This document shows positions 32,719-43,880 of a DNA stretch of 64,000 bases, piece by piece. The first letter of the stretch is position 1. The number at the start of each line of letters is the position of its first letter. The notes below the pieces were generated by a model. The model was not told the origin of the DNA. It ran no database searches and worked only from the letters and a program-made list of their open reading frames with translations. Location: the NCBI GenBank assembly GCA_031216915.1, contig CM062291.1, positions 31,562,484 through 31,626,483 on the forward strand, written 5' to 3'. The DNA is from Pictodentalium vernedei (taxonomy: Eukaryota > Mollusca > Scaphopoda > Dentaliida > Dentaliidae). A program made the position numbers and the translations under genes.

Positions 32719-33838
32719 CTAACATCCAAGGATCGGATGTGATGGTGGCCCAGAGTCTGCGAACTCGGCTATCCTTCCTCCAACCTGGGACGAGTCGAGG
32801 TGAGGACCTGCATTGCGAACCCCGACGAGGCTCGCGAAAGCTGAAAACACCTCCACTGAATGAAGAATCCTGGGAGTTCCCTCAAGACTGCCGATGCTTA
32901 CCCTTACCCCTTGAGTAAGAAGCAGAAGCGGTGGCAGAAGGATCAGACCCTTTTTGCTTCGCAGAGGAAGCAGAGGGTACCTGTTAGGCTTGGAACGGCC
33001 CGTGCCTACCCTAGAAGGCTGATCAAGCTGAAGAAACAGCAGCTGATCGTTGGAATGACGTAGGACGTCATCCCGGACCGTCAACACAGAATCATGGAAA
33101 AGTTGCGGACCTGTCAAAAAAGCAGATCGAAGAACTGCGTACTGCTCCTCAGGAAGGGATCGGCTTGTGTCCCGCACAGAGTCCCTTCGAACTAATTCCA
33201 GATTAGCCGTGTTACAGGCATGCGTGTGAGTAAGATGCATGAGCGCCTTGGACAGCACACGCAAAGAAGCCTGTACCTCGTCAATCTTATCTGAAGGCAG
33301 ATAAGCAGCAAAAGCTGAGACGACGTGATCGGAGAGAGAAAGCATACCATGCATCTCCCTCGATAAGCCCAATGTGGACTCCAGAGTCGTCATCGGAATG
33401 ACGGCAGACTTGGACTTGGAAAGCCCGAGGGAATTGGAGTCCTGATCCAAAACCGTCAAAGTACGGTAGACCGACGGATTGGCGGAATCGTAGGAACGAT
33501 AACTCGCCGGAGGCAAAAAGGTGTCAACCCTGGTGAAGAACAGAGCCTTCATAGCCTTGGAACTTAGCTTGGAGTCCAAGGCTGAAAATGCTTCAACCAA
33601 CTGTACCGAAGGGCACGGTCGAAGACGCCCAGAAGCAGGTTGCTCCATAGACTGTTGGCGCGCGACCGATGATCGCGGCCTGGCTGACACTGTCGACTGG
33701 TTAGATGGTTTGAGATCCGGAAAGAACCCAAACACGAAATCAAGAGCTGCCCCCAAGTCCGAAGACTGCTGGCTCTCGACATCAAGCATGTCTGACTCTT
33801 CCCCTGAGTCGGAAGACACATAGCCCAGCGTGGGCAAA
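32719..33838 (-). CDS. DIRS gag-like protein (damaged)
   Basis: About 372 residues of acidic, then helical sequence upstream of the RT frame, where DIRS elements encode gag. No zinc knuckle. It opens at a TTG with an in-frame stop about 50 bases upstream and no ATG, so the true N terminus is out of frame. The neighbouring frame 33782-34189 (with RPMSGLLEDRDPSLVQRVSG) is a plausible N-terminal portion. Its last residues (VGGRIAEFADS) look like the conserved RT N-terminal motif rather than gag, implying a further frameshift near 32755. Identity rests on position and general character; capsid-forming function is inferred from the family. Confidence 0.55.
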
Positions 33839-34190
33839 CCAGCCGACGCCTCCCATGGTGTTGGAACACCAGGGGATCAGAAAGCTGCCTGTTTCCAATC
33901 CTGGGAGGCGGCGCCATAGGAGGCGCCTGGAAACCACTCGCTGCCTCGCTGGAAGCAACAGGAAGGCTCGTTGACAGAACCTGAGTAAGGAGAGGGCCTC
34001 CCTAAGCTCACTGCCCGTACTGGCCGGTTCGACAGGGGAACGAACCGGCAAAGTGGCTTCACCACTGACCCTCTGAACCAGCGAAGGGTCACGATCCTCC
34101 AAAAGACCCGACATGGGACGACAGACGGCAGCCGAAAACGTCTGAAGCCAGACGTGTATAGGGGTGTGACACACCCCGAGGATCAACATA
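33839..34190 (-). pseudogene. Probable out-of-frame gag N-terminal part
   Basis: Minus-strand frame continuing upstream of the gag-like frame without stops and including VRSPVEPASTGSELREALSL. It ends in the other frame inside gag. Assigned by continuity only. Confidence 0.4.
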
Positions 34191-34399
34191 GCAGGAACTC
34201 ATGAGAGTCACCGCTGACCTCTGCAGGGCAGAAGGTCCAGGCTGCACAAAAGACGTTGGACCCCCAAAACTGGTCGTGTGGCCAGAATGAGGGACGGAAA
34301 CGCCACGGAGTTCATAGTGTCCCACTAAGAACAACCGAGTCCAAAGACAGCTGTGGTGCTCGACGGCGCAGAGACCACAGGAGAGGGTCCGGCCGGCAG

Positions 34400-34640
34400 C
34401 CACTTCCAACTTCGCCGAGTTGAAGTCAGGGAAGGCTGAGGCCGATACCCCCATGTCTACACAACCAGACACCGCAGCAGACCACTGCAGGTATAAAACT
34501 ACTGTGCTCAGAGGACACAGTATGGGGTTCAGTCGGCAGCCCCAACTGACTTTGTGGAAGTCTTGGAAGGCTGAGGCCGAAACCCCACAACCATACTACA
34601 GACATCCCTGCAGACCCTGGCAGGGAGAAGCCGAGGCCGG
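34400..34640. repeat. Imperfect repeats in DIRS 5' region
   Basis: GGAAGGCTGAGGCCGA occurs near 34428 and 34564 and a related form near 34626, each preceded by GGCAGCC and followed by A/C-rich DNA. A degenerate tandem repeat of about 130 bp. Confidence 0.55.
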
Positions 34641-34871
34641 CTAAAAACGGTGCCCAATGACGTTGTAGACGGAACAGCAGTAGCAGCAGATACGACGGGA
34701 GCTGTTGGAACTGGCGGAAAAGGGGAGAGAGCCACCAAGCTCGGCCTCCAAAGGAGGAGTCACAACCTTAGTGACAGCCTCAGATGTCGACTGGAGAGGG
34801 CGCATAGTCCCGGAACCAGGCATCTCTACACCAGAAAACCAACAGCTCCCGCAGTATCCACCACGGTAAAA

Positions 34872-35255
34872 AAACTGCACATTCCCCACGGAAGGGGAAT
34901 AACACTCACCAGACATGGTCGAATCGGGAAGCCCCGAATCGAAAGCGGTCCCCCCCCCCCCCCCGCTGGTGCGGGAGGAGCTGCACATTCCCCACGGAGG
35001 AGGAGCAATTCTCATCAGACGTGGTCGAATCGGGCGACCCGAAATGAAAGCGTTCACCACCCCCCGCGGGAGCGGGAGGAGCTGCACATCCCCCACGGAG
35101 GGGGTTAAACTCACACCAGACGTGGTCGAGTCGGGGGGGCCCCGAAACGACAGTGCCCCCCCCCTGTGGGTGCGGGAGGAGCTGCACATCCCCCACGGAG
35201 GGGGAGTAAACTCACATCAGACGTGGTCGAGTCAGGAGGCTCCCGAAACGACTGC
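34872..35255. repeat. GC-rich tandem repeat in DIRS 5' region
   Basis: Four units of about 105-112 bp sharing GGAGGAGCTGCACATCCCCC and CACATCAGACGTGGTCGAGT. Long C runs (for example 34951-34966) lie between. It sits between the right inverted terminal repeat and gag, in a position suited to a promoter or enhancer array. Many overlapping frames on both strands here are by-products. Confidence 0.85.
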
Positions 35256-35727
35256 ATTCCACACCACCCGCGTGTGCGGACGAAACGGACACGAGAATGC
35301 ACCAATGGCGAGGGCAAAAGGAATTGCCCTAAAGGAACCGAACTGGAAAGAACAGAGGTGAGAGCAGTAGAAGAAAAAGGTGAACTCAACAGAAACAGAA
35401 AGTAGAAGAACACCCTCAACTATGAGAGAAGGTGGCAGAACCCAGAAGGTCGACACCGACTCCAATAAATTTTTTTATCAACCGAAAAAATTCATTGTCG
35501 AATCGCGATGACACGATGTCGCAAAACATTCGCGAAAAACGGAATAGTAATTAATAAACAATGAGAATGTGGTTGAAAATATAAACGAGAATATATAAAA
35601 CACAGTCCTGTTATTATACGATCTTCAGATCCATAATTTCAGTCACAGGAAAACCATTATCCACGAGTTGAATTATCACTGTTTCATAATGCATATGGCG
35701 GAAACACATCCTGCTCGTGCCTCGGAT

Positions 35728-35981
35728 AGAAAAAGAATGACGAATTAATGCATTGCGCGCAGTGACGGAAGTCATGGATTTGTACTATGGAAGAGCGTCC
35801 CATACTGGGTGTGCGCCGATGGCGCTCGGCCCAGTTTTGGCTTATTTTTTCGTGGTGTTTTTTACACCACTTTTCTTTCCCAAATCTTGGGAAAGATTAA
35901 AATAGAGAGTATTTTATCCGAGTTAGGTTCTTCCACTGTAGTGCAAGCCTGTTGTAAACAATTGAGGTAGGTTGATAAGAA
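35728..35981. repeat. DIRS right inverted terminal repeat
   Basis: Reverse complement of the left repeat, ending GAGGTAGGTTGATAAGAA. The Tc1 sequence resumes with AGTGTGCAT at 35982. Confidence 0.9.
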
Positions 35982-36251
35982 AGTGTGCATTGCAGAAATT
36001 GATCAAACTCCAAAAAAATAATTTTGTAGGTGTAAAGAGTGTTAACCTGTTTCCCCGTTAAAATTGCCTTAACGTTAAATGACGTGCTGCACGTTTGTGA
36101 AATGGCATGTTTTGCACGTGGAGAGTCTGAAAATTCATACAGCAGTGTGAATCCTTGGGTATTTAAACACAAAAGTAAGGCCTTCCTATCGTTCACATTC
36201 AAACTTGCGCTGCTGTTAAAATGACTCCACATTAGGATGCCAAGATTGACA

Positions 36252-37245
36252 ATGAATCAACGTCGCCTTGCCCTGGGTATGATTAGAGCTGCAGAACACC
36301 CAGAGAGGTTGCCCAGCATTTGAACTGCCACCGTAACACTGTAGACAGGCTAGTCCATCGACATGCACAACATGATGACGTTCGAGACCGACCCCACTCC
36401 GGGAGACCCCGAGTTACCACCCCTGCACAAGATCGGTATATCCGTGTCGTCCATCTCCGGAACCGGCAACAAACAGCAACGACGACAGCCAGGAAATCCC
36501 TAACCTGAGACGGATATATCCTCGAACAGTTATCAACCGGCGGAGAGAATACGGCTTACGTCCTCGAAGACCTGCAATTCGTCCTATTTTGACGTTACGT
36601 CATCGTCGTGCTCGACTGCAGTTGTGTTGACAACATCTCAGGGATCCCTTACACTGGTGGCGACGTGTTTTATTCACAGATGAATGTCGTTTCCATCTTT
36701 CATCATCAGATGGCTGCCAGAGAGTGTACAGATGTCGAAACGAACGCTGCGCAGATCCATGTGTCGTGGAGCGAAACCATTATGGGGGAGGGTCTCTCAT
36801 GGTGTGGGGTGGCATCACTGCCCGTAACAGAACTGAGCTGGTCATTATTGATGGCAATCGCAATGCAGCCAGATATCGTGATGAAGTGCTTACTCCTGTT
36901 GTCCCATTACTGCAACGTCACGGCCCCGGCGTCATTCTACAGCAGGACAACGCCCGACCCCACGCAGCTCGTGTTGTTCAACAGTATCTGCAGCAACAAC
37001 AAGTGGATGTTTTTCCCTGGCCCGCAAATTCGCCCGATATCTCACCCATTGAGCACGTATGGGACGAAATGAAACGTCAGCTATGCCGGCTTCCCCATGC
37101 ACCGTCAACGTTTGTGGAACTCCAAAGACAGCTTATCAGAATATGGAACAACATCCCACAACACTTCCATGCTAACTTGTTCGCTTCCATGAGGCGTAGA
37201 TGCACAGCAGTAGTCGATGCAGACGGAGGTCATACCAGATATTGA
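36252..37245 (+). pseudogene. Tc1-type DD34E transposase, frameshifted
   Basis: Cut-and-paste transposase for its host element. Segments occur in three successive frames. The start is MNQRRLALGMIRA (from 36252). Next is the helix-turn-helix HLNCHRNTVDRLVHRH with the GRPR motif (about 36320-36508). The catalytic part follows (36511-37245): Asp in FTDECRF (36679-36681), Asp in ILQQDNARPH and Glu in DISPIEHVWDE, the last two separated by 34 residues, the classic Tc1 spacing. Breaks: frameshifts near 36300-36320 and 36509, and a TGA at 36628-36630. The C-terminal 173 residues are intact to the stop at 37245. GC-richer than the array around it. Confidence 0.85.
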
Positions 37246-37448
37246 GTGAGTGTGTGACTTTTGTGTTTGACCCTTAGTGTCTGTGACTCTCCATGGCACC
37301 AAGAGTATTCGTCGTATCGTAATGAAATTTCTCGTGTTGATCACAAATTGATTCATCTGTGATTGAATAAAATTTCCATGAATGAAAATGATATATATCT
37401 TTTTTAGTGTTATTTTTTAGCATGCAGACTTTCTTTTTTGGGAGAGTA

Positions 37449-37610
37449 TATAAACAGTAAAGTTTATATGAATGCTATCTGCTTTAGAGAACTTTTATCA
37501 CTGACATTGCCGATTGGTTGCCGAGTCCTATTATACCAGTAAAGTTTATATGTATGCTAACTGCTTTAGAGAATTTCATCATAGACATTGGTCACCAGGC
37601 CCCATTAGTT
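37449..37610. repeat. 75-bp minisatellite, right remnant
   Basis: Continues the array interrupted by the Tc1 element: units with AAAGTTTATATGTATGCTAA and CTTTAGAGAACTTTTATCAC. Confidence 0.8.
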
Positions 37611-37726
37611 TAAACAGTATTTATTTCCAACAGCAAGTAATGAAAACATAGATGCAATTGATAGAGATGAGTTTGGGTGATGGAAACGGATTCAGCAACA
37701 AGCTGTGTAGCTTATACAAATATCTT

Positions 37727-38448
37727 GCTACTGAAATCCGTATATTTGGGCACATTTAACCAGATTTCTCCCCTGTAAATTGAATGGACTTATTGACCAA
37801 CAATTTCTTTATTTAAGCATGGATGAATTTTTCATCAAATCTAGTCATGGCTGCTAAACAGCAGCCATGACTAGATTTGATGAAAAATATTTTCAAGATA
37901 CTCAGCAGGTTAAGAGTTGTCTTCTACATTCAATTTTCAAGTGGGATTTTTCTCACTTGACTCAGCTGAACATTGCATGCATTTTTTGTGAACCCTGGCA
38001 AAATTCCAAACACAGCTGTTAGTACCTTGGCAAGGTAATTAACCACAATATGACAATTTTCTTTGTAGTACGACAAATTATATCATTACTTATTATATTA
38101 GTTCCTCAAGTCTACTATGTAGACTAAATCAATTTTATTTAGATATTTTTTAATATTTAATTATTTTTTAACCAAAATCAGGCAGCACTATTTGCAAAGA
38201 TCACCATTCAATTTTCATTATCCGAAACATTTTGTGCCTCAGAAACTCAGTTTATGACCCCCTCATTGGAATGAGCTCATTCCAATGAGTGGGCATAAGT
38301 TATGTTTTTGATGCACAAAATGAAAAAAATAGTTGTTCAAAAACTTTGTTTGCAAGTGTTGTTCATCTTCCTTTGTGTTAGCAAAGGGTTAATTATTGTA
38401 ATTAGATTCATTTATTTATTTAAAAGCTTATTGGATTGAGGGGTCATA
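37727..38448. repeat. Dispersed duplication, copy 2 (about 722 bp)
   Basis: Matches 23984-24706 including the family D hairpin and a decayed family B MITE. Here the family B left end (CCCTTTACCAAACATAAC) is deleted but the tip ATTGGAATGAGCTCATTCCA is better preserved. Confidence 0.85.
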
Positions 38449-39486
38449 AGTAAATAATTCATACTTATGATACCCGCTTTAGAAAACTTTCATCATGTTG
38501 CCAGGTCCTACTATACAAGTAAATTGTTCATACTTATGATACTCGCTTAAGAGAACTTTCATCCTGTTACCAGGTCCTAGTATACAAGTAAATACTTCAT
38601 ACTTATGATACCCGGTTTAGAGAACTTTCATCCTGTTACCAGTTCCTACTATACAGGTAAATAATTCATACTTATGATACCTGGTTTAGAGAACTTTCAT
38701 TATCTTACCAGGTCCTACTTTTCAAGTAAATAATTCATACTTATGATACACACTTTAGAGAACTTTCATCATGTTGCCAGGTCCTACTATACAAGTAAAT
38801 TGTTCATACTTATGCTACCAATTTAGAGAACTTTCATCATAGGCATTGGTTACCAGGTCCTACTATACAAGTAAATAATTCATACTTATGATACCCGGTT
38901 TAGAGAACTTTCATTATCTTACCAGGTCCTACTTTTCAAGTAAATAATTCATACTTATGATACACACTTTAGAAAACTTTCATCATGTTGCCAGGTCCTA
39001 CTATACAAGTAAATTGTTCATACTTATGTTACCAATTTAGAGAACTTTCATCATAGGCATTGGTTACCAGGTCCTACTATACCAGTAAATTGTTCGTACT
39101 TATGATACACTCTTTAGAGAACTTTCATCATAGGCATTGGTTACCGGGTCATCATAATATACAAGTAAATTGACTTGACTTCATCATAGGCATTGATTAC
39201 CAGGTCTACTATACCAGAAAATTATTCATACTTAAGCTACCCACTGTAGAGAACTTTCATCATGTTGCCAGGTCCTACTATACCAGTAAATTGTTCATAC
39301 TTATGCTACCAATTTAGAGAACTTTCATCATAGGCACTGGTTACCGGGTCATACTATACAAGTAAATTGACTCGACTTCATTATAGGCATTGGTTACCAG
39401 GTTTTACTATACAAGTAAATTGACTCGACTTCATCATATGCATTATTGGATACCGGGTCCAACTATACAAGTAAACTGACTCGACT
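38449..39486. repeat. Diverged minisatellite array
   Basis: About fifteen units of 60-80 bp with AACTTTCATCATGTTGCCAG or GGCATTGGTTACCAGGTCC, and TACTATACAAGTAAAT. Two unit types alternate irregularly, and one internal block (38640-38840) recurs at 38870-39040. It is the same unit family as the 28-kb array, older and less homogeneous. Confidence 0.8.
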
Positions 39487-40080
39487 TGAGTCTTCTAGGA
39501 GTTAACAACAACTGCCTTATATCATTCACCATCTGTGATTGCCAACAAAATTATGACTAACAAAATAAATGACTTTTCAACTGTGTTTTAAATTTATGAT
39601 AATTTTTATCTGCAGCTTGTATTGTTGCCATTTAGACTCTTTCTTCTCAAGAAATATTCTGGAAAAAAAAACAAGTTTAGATGGAATGTCGTCATGCCAG
39701 GGATAAAGACAGTCCTATAAATTATTTTGATTATTGAATTTTCGGCAATAGTTTTTGATTTACTGCACAAGTGGGGACAATAAAAAACAAAACACTGACA
39801 TTAGATATCTGCAAGGCTGACTGCCAATATATGACATGATGAATTTACTTCTAATTTAGATCAGTTTAATCGGAATATTTATGGATATTTAAAAGATTCT
39901 GCACCAAGATATTCATACCCTGTGTTTTCTACATCAGTAGCGATTTCTAAATTGAAGATTTAATCGAATATTGAGGTATGAAAACAGATAGCTGAATTGT
40001 GAAATATAATGGGCACATTTAAAACACAATGACTGATTGGCTGTGAAGTACTTGCAGAAAATTCTGATTGAGGCATGCAT
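39487..40080. other. Unannotated interval
   Basis: No supported feature. Confidence 0.35.
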
Positions 40081-40152
40081 TAACTGTTTACCTAACGAAT
40101 TGGCCACATCAACCTATGTAAATCAGAAACTGAGCAGTTGACCGAAAGTTTT
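40081..40152. mobile_element. Family A MITE, left half only
   Basis: TTAACTGTTTACCTAACGAA through GAGCAGTTGACC matches one end of family A, then stops where the family B copy begins. Confidence 0.55.
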
Positions 40153-40156
40153 TTAA

Positions 40157-40379
40157 CCCTTCACCTAACATGAAAAGCAGCCGATACTTGCCAAAAAAAT
40201 TCCTGAATAACAAATTTTTTATCACAAAAACATAGGTTATGACCCCTCATTGGAACGAGCTCGACGAGCTCGTTCCAATGAGGGGTCATAATCTATGTTT
40301 TTGAGACAAAAAATGAAAATTAATAGGCGATTTGTTAGAATAGCGCTGGCTGGTTTTGGCTGTTATGTTGGGTAATGGG
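40157..40379. mobile_element. TTAA MITE, family B
   Basis: TTAA at 40153-40156 and 40380-40383. Perfect tip with ATTGG/CCAAT. The right TTAA is followed directly by the AAGAGGCC start of a Helentron-like element. Confidence 0.85.
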
Positions 40380-40383
40380 TTAA

Positions 40384-42500
40384 AAGAGGCCTGAATCGCT
40401 CACCTGATAAAGCTTGTTTAAAGAAGGATTTATAGTCACATTCAGCATCTATGGCTAATTAATACTAAAAAAGGAATGAAGCAATTTTTTATAACTCTGT
40501 TTTCCATGTTAAATGCCTAGGTTTCCAGTAATTCAAAAGCAGACTTTTTGGGATGGGAGAGGGAGAATTAAATCATTATTTATTTATTTATTTATTTATT
40601 TAATTAAGGTTTAATGACACTTTAACAACCAAGGTCATACTGTGTCAGTGACAGTTTTATGGGTGTAGTACCTGGGGAGAACCACCGAGCAACGACGAGC
40701 AGCTGCCAGCTCCTCAGCATCATAACTCTGCACTGTAGCACAGGCAGGGTTAGATTGGTTGAAGACATGTGCACCATCGACATGCAGTACGCCACAGTAC
40801 AGGATTCATCGTGCCCCCATGTGGGCAATCAGGGTTAAGTGCCTTGCCTTCCCCAAGGACACAATGCAGGAGTCCAAACCGATCATTCAGATGATCACCC
40901 ATCCAAGGATTATAACCAGGCTAGACGTTGCTTAGCTTCGGTGATCTGATGAGAACCGGTTACCGCAATGAAACAGCGCCCCCTATTCAATAATTAAATC
41001 ACTTGAAATCCTTCAAAACTAATTTTAAAGCCAAAAATTACAAAACTTACCCTTTGAATCCCACCCCATGCGGGTTATTAGGGTGAGAAATATTTGTTTT
41101 TTCATAAACCTCTCAAAATGTGTAAAAAATTGTTGTAAGGCAAAGAAAACCCACTTCTTAAAAAAAAATACCTATATTCCCCTTTCAATTTGCTTGGGGG
41201 GGGGGGGGGGGGATCCAATGACCGATCGAGGAGGGGGGGGGGGGGGGGTATTATAAAATCACTTAAAATCCTACAGCACTCATTTTGAAGCATGAAAAAA
41301 AATCCACCTAATCACCCTGCCCACCCCAAGGAATCTGATGGGCCCCTTTTGAAAAAAAACAATTTTATCTATCTACAAATCCATCTGACTAAATTTGACC
41401 CCAATCATCTCACCCTGTCATTTTTGGCTAGAACTGAAATAAACGAAAAGTAAATTCCCCATTGGGTTGTAAGTTAAATTTCAAACCCCTCTTGTACCCC
41501 CCAAAAATCAGTCAAGCAGAATGAATGCCTTGAACAAACTTGAGTTTAGGAGTCATAATAATGCTATATACCAAATATAAAAAAATTCGGCCTAGTGGGC
41601 TGAAAAAGGATCTTGAAGAATTTTTGTCATCTTTCACTAAGTCAAAATTTGGGCTGCCACTGAGAACTTGAAACTAACTGAAATCAGCCGCCCACCACCC
41701 CCCTCCCTCCCAGGGATGCAGTATACCAAATGTCAAAACATTCTGATCAGTGGTTCTGGAGAAGAAGATTTTAAAAGAATATGCTTCATACTATGTTAAA
41801 ATTCATGTTCCTTTTGACAGCCCAAGTATGAACCCAGGGATTTCATTTGAATAAACAACAATCCCCCCCCCCCCCCACACACTCTGATTGTTGTATACCA
41901 CATATCAAAAGATTCTGATTGATGGTTGAATTGAAGAAGATTGTTAAAAAATATTCTTCATGTTGTGTGTGAAGTCAAAATTCAGGCACCCATATATTAA
42001 CTCTGTATATTACATGTCAAAATATTCTGAGTGGAGGTTCCGGAAAAGAAGATTTTTAAAGATTATTCATCACATTACACCAAGTTAATTTGGGCTCTCA
42101 AATATCAACCTAGGGACTTGATTTGAATAAACCTGAAACTGACCCCCAAGGATGTTGTCCACCAAATATCACAATAGTTTGACAGGTAGATCTGAAGGTT
42201 TTTAAAGAATTTTCCTTATATTCCACTAAATTAAAGCTGGGGCTCCCACATGAAGCCCAAATACAAAAAAACCCAGGTACTTGATTTGAAAAAAACTGGA
42301 ATCTAACTGCCTTAAGGATGTAGTATACCAAATATCAAAAGATTCTGGTTGGTGGTTCTGGAGAAGAGTTTTAAAGATTATTCCTCATATTGCACCAAGT
42401 TGAACTTCGGGCTCCCATAGGGGACCCAAATATAAACCCCATAACACACATAAGGATGCAGCATACCAAATATCAAAAGACTGTGACTGGATCCGAAGAT
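40384..42500 (+). mobile_element. Helentron-like element 6 (3' end lost)
   Basis: Opens AAGAGGCCTGAATCGCTCAC. Core units resemble element 5 (CCAAATATCAAAAGATTCTG, GGTTCTGGAGAAGAAGATTT). Contains a SINE (40576-40991) and two G runs (41196-41212, 41233-41248). It breaks off at GAAGATTTTTAA, where a family J MITE is inserted. No 3' hairpin was found. Confidence 0.6.
40576..40991 (-). mobile_element. SINE with a 5S rRNA-derived head (second copy)
   Basis: Minus-strand head (about 40876-40975) contains GATCACCGAAGCTAAGCAAC and CCTTGGATGGGTGATC, the 5S internal promoter blocks. Body and tail (TTATTTATTTATT on plus) are as in the tRNA-headed copies. Exact 10-bp direct repeats AATTAAATCA lie at 40566-40575 and 40992-41001. 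Confidence 0.8.
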
Positions 42501-42506
42501 TTTTAA

Positions 42507-42754
42507 TCCTTTACCTACGAAGACATTATTTTTTAACAAATAAATTCAAATTTCACATTTTATGAAAACAAATTTCACAATTCGTCAACAAAATCATACA
42601 AATATGGATATCATTAGAACCAGCTCAACGAGCTGGATCTAATGATATCCATATTTGTATGGTTTTGTTGAGAAACTTCCGAGATATTTTTGGCTATGAT
42701 GGGCTTATTCTGGTTAATTTTCAGCCATTTTTGGCCACTGTGTTAGGTAAAGGG
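42507..42754. mobile_element. TTAA MITE, family J
   Basis: Ends TCCTTTACCTACGAAG and TGTGTTAGGTAAAGGG, with TTAA on both sides. Hairpin arms AATATGGATATCATTAGA and inverse around CCAGCTCAACGAGCTGG. Flanks GAAGATTT and AGAAGTGA together read like the core phrase GAAGATTTTTAAAGAA of Helentron-like elements, so it appears to have inserted in that TTAA. Confidence 0.8.
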
Positions 42755-42769
42755 TTAAAGAAGTGATCT

Positions 42770-42875
42770 CTGACAAATAACATTGAACTGGTTATATTCA
42801 AAGTTGCATTATGGGAAAAAATTACTTCTTGAAATTTTGAAACTTTGTTCAGTTGTGCACAAAGAATTAACAACT
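42770..42875. mobile_element. Family C-like MITE half
   Basis: GAACTGGTTATATTCAAAGT, GCATTATGGGAAAA and CTTGAAATTTTGAAACTTTG correspond to the right half of family C. Confidence 0.5.
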
Positions 42876-43370
42876 TTGAATAATTTGAAAGTTGAGTTTT
42901 CAAATTGAAGCACTTTCACAGCCTTCCAATTAGTTCCAGAAAAAATAGATAAAAAATAGAAGACTGGCACCATCCCTCCATTCTCAATAGTCATTAAATT
43001 ATACTAGAGAGGGATATGCTGAGTGAAATCACAGTGAAGAGCAGTAAAGCAGTACTAATATGACTTTCATTGCTCTTTCTATTTTATGATATCCTCAAGT
43101 CATAATGATTAACTTTATTGATAAAAGAACACTACCACCTGACCAGTAATTCAAGTGGTTATCAATGACCCTTCTGTAATACAGAAATCAAACAACAACA
43201 GACCTCACAGCTCACACAGTCAGCCTGACTTTCTTCTACTTCACTGATAAAATAAACAGGGATGAAATACGGCTTGATTCTTAACCATTAGCTTTAAGAG
43301 CTCAACCCTTTGTCCAACAAATTGACCAACAATATATTCAATAGGCTCAGTGGCAGATTAATTTTATTAT
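42876..43370. other. Unannotated interval
   Basis: No supported feature. Confidence 0.35.
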
Positions 43371-43880
43371 TATTACTTATTTATTGGTGTTTAAGGTCAC
43401 AAATCTTTGCACAATGGCTAATCATGACTACAACCAAGCCTGAATATAAGCATCCTGTCATTTGCAAAATGAGGTTCCCAGAGGGTGAATTTGCTGATGC
43501 TATCCCATACAGTGGGCCAATTTATCCTCTGGGTACAGATTTCTGTTTTAGCTTGAGACCTTGATTCAGACTGAGGTTCACAAAGGGTAAATTTTGGGAT
43601 GCTACCCTGCTGTGCAGGGTAGCATCACCAAATTCACCCTCTGGGGACCTCATTTTGTAGATGACAGTCTGCTCATATTCAGGCTTGACCACAACATGAG
43701 TATCAACTCAAGACCAGGGGTGAGCATTAATAAGCCATGTTGCCCATTTTAGAGAGGGTTTGCACCTTCCAAGCAATGGTGACTGGGTCCTATTTTACCA
43801 GTAAAACAGAGCCTGTTTACCACAGTGAACAGGCACTGCTTCATTTCCCAGGGTTTCCGCAGGGAGATTAATTTTATAAT
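43371..43880 (-). mobile_element. P repeat split by a family G MITE
   Basis: The left part (43371-43434) is a tail shared with the SINEs (TTTATTGGTGTTTAAGGTCA...GGCTAATCATGAC). The right part (43696-43880) continues ACAACATGAG, then CCATGTTGCCCATTTTAGAG, GTGACTGGGTCCTATTTTAC and CAGGGTTTCCGCAGGGAG. The intact arrangement is seen at 58118-58275 and 60776-60930. Confidence 0.65.
43435..43686. mobile_element. MITE family G
   Basis: Inverted ends CAAGCCTGAATATAAGC and GCTCATATTCAGGCTT. Flanked by 9-bp direct repeats GACTACAAC (43426-43434) and GACCACAAC (43687-43695), one mismatch. The inner hairpin GATGCTACCCTGC/GCAGGGTAGCATC is nearly perfect. Confidence 0.8.

Larger units (their letters stand above)
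29527..35981 (-). mobile_element. DIRS-like tyrosine-recombinase retrotransposon
   Basis: Read on the minus strand: right inverted terminal repeat, GC-rich repeat region, gag-like frame, RT-RNase H, degraded recombinase region, internal complementary region, left inverted terminal repeat. Both edges and the internal region share AAGAA/TTCTT (29527-29531, 29941-29945, 35977-35981), so each exact terminus is ambiguous within 5 bp. Length is about 6.45 kb, in the DIRS range. Its base composition is visibly GC-richer than the surroundings. It lies in the left inverted repeat of the Tc1 element, hence is younger than it. Several frameshifts make it non-autonomous now. Confidence 0.85.
29514..37448 (+). 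mobile_element. Tc1-type transposon, split by a DIRS element
   Basis: Inverted ends TACTCGCCCAAAAAAGAA (left, continuing after the DIRS insertion as AGTGTGCAT) and, reversed, TACTCTCCCAAAAAAGAAAG (right). Flanked by TA (29512-29513 and 37449-37450). The array unit at 29431-29440 (ACAATTATAA) gives the unoccupied site. Without the DIRS insertion the element is about 1.48 kb, usual for Tc1-like elements. It holds one damaged transposase gene. Confidence 0.85.

Noticed and set aside
34641..35419. Several 70-180-codon frames on both strands
   Set aside because: All arise from the GC-rich tandem repeat in the DIRS 5' region; none has family resemblance.
36608..37072. 154-codon frame inside the Tc1 element
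   Set aside because: It is a shadow of the catalytic part of the transposase, which is in the other frame with DD34E residues.
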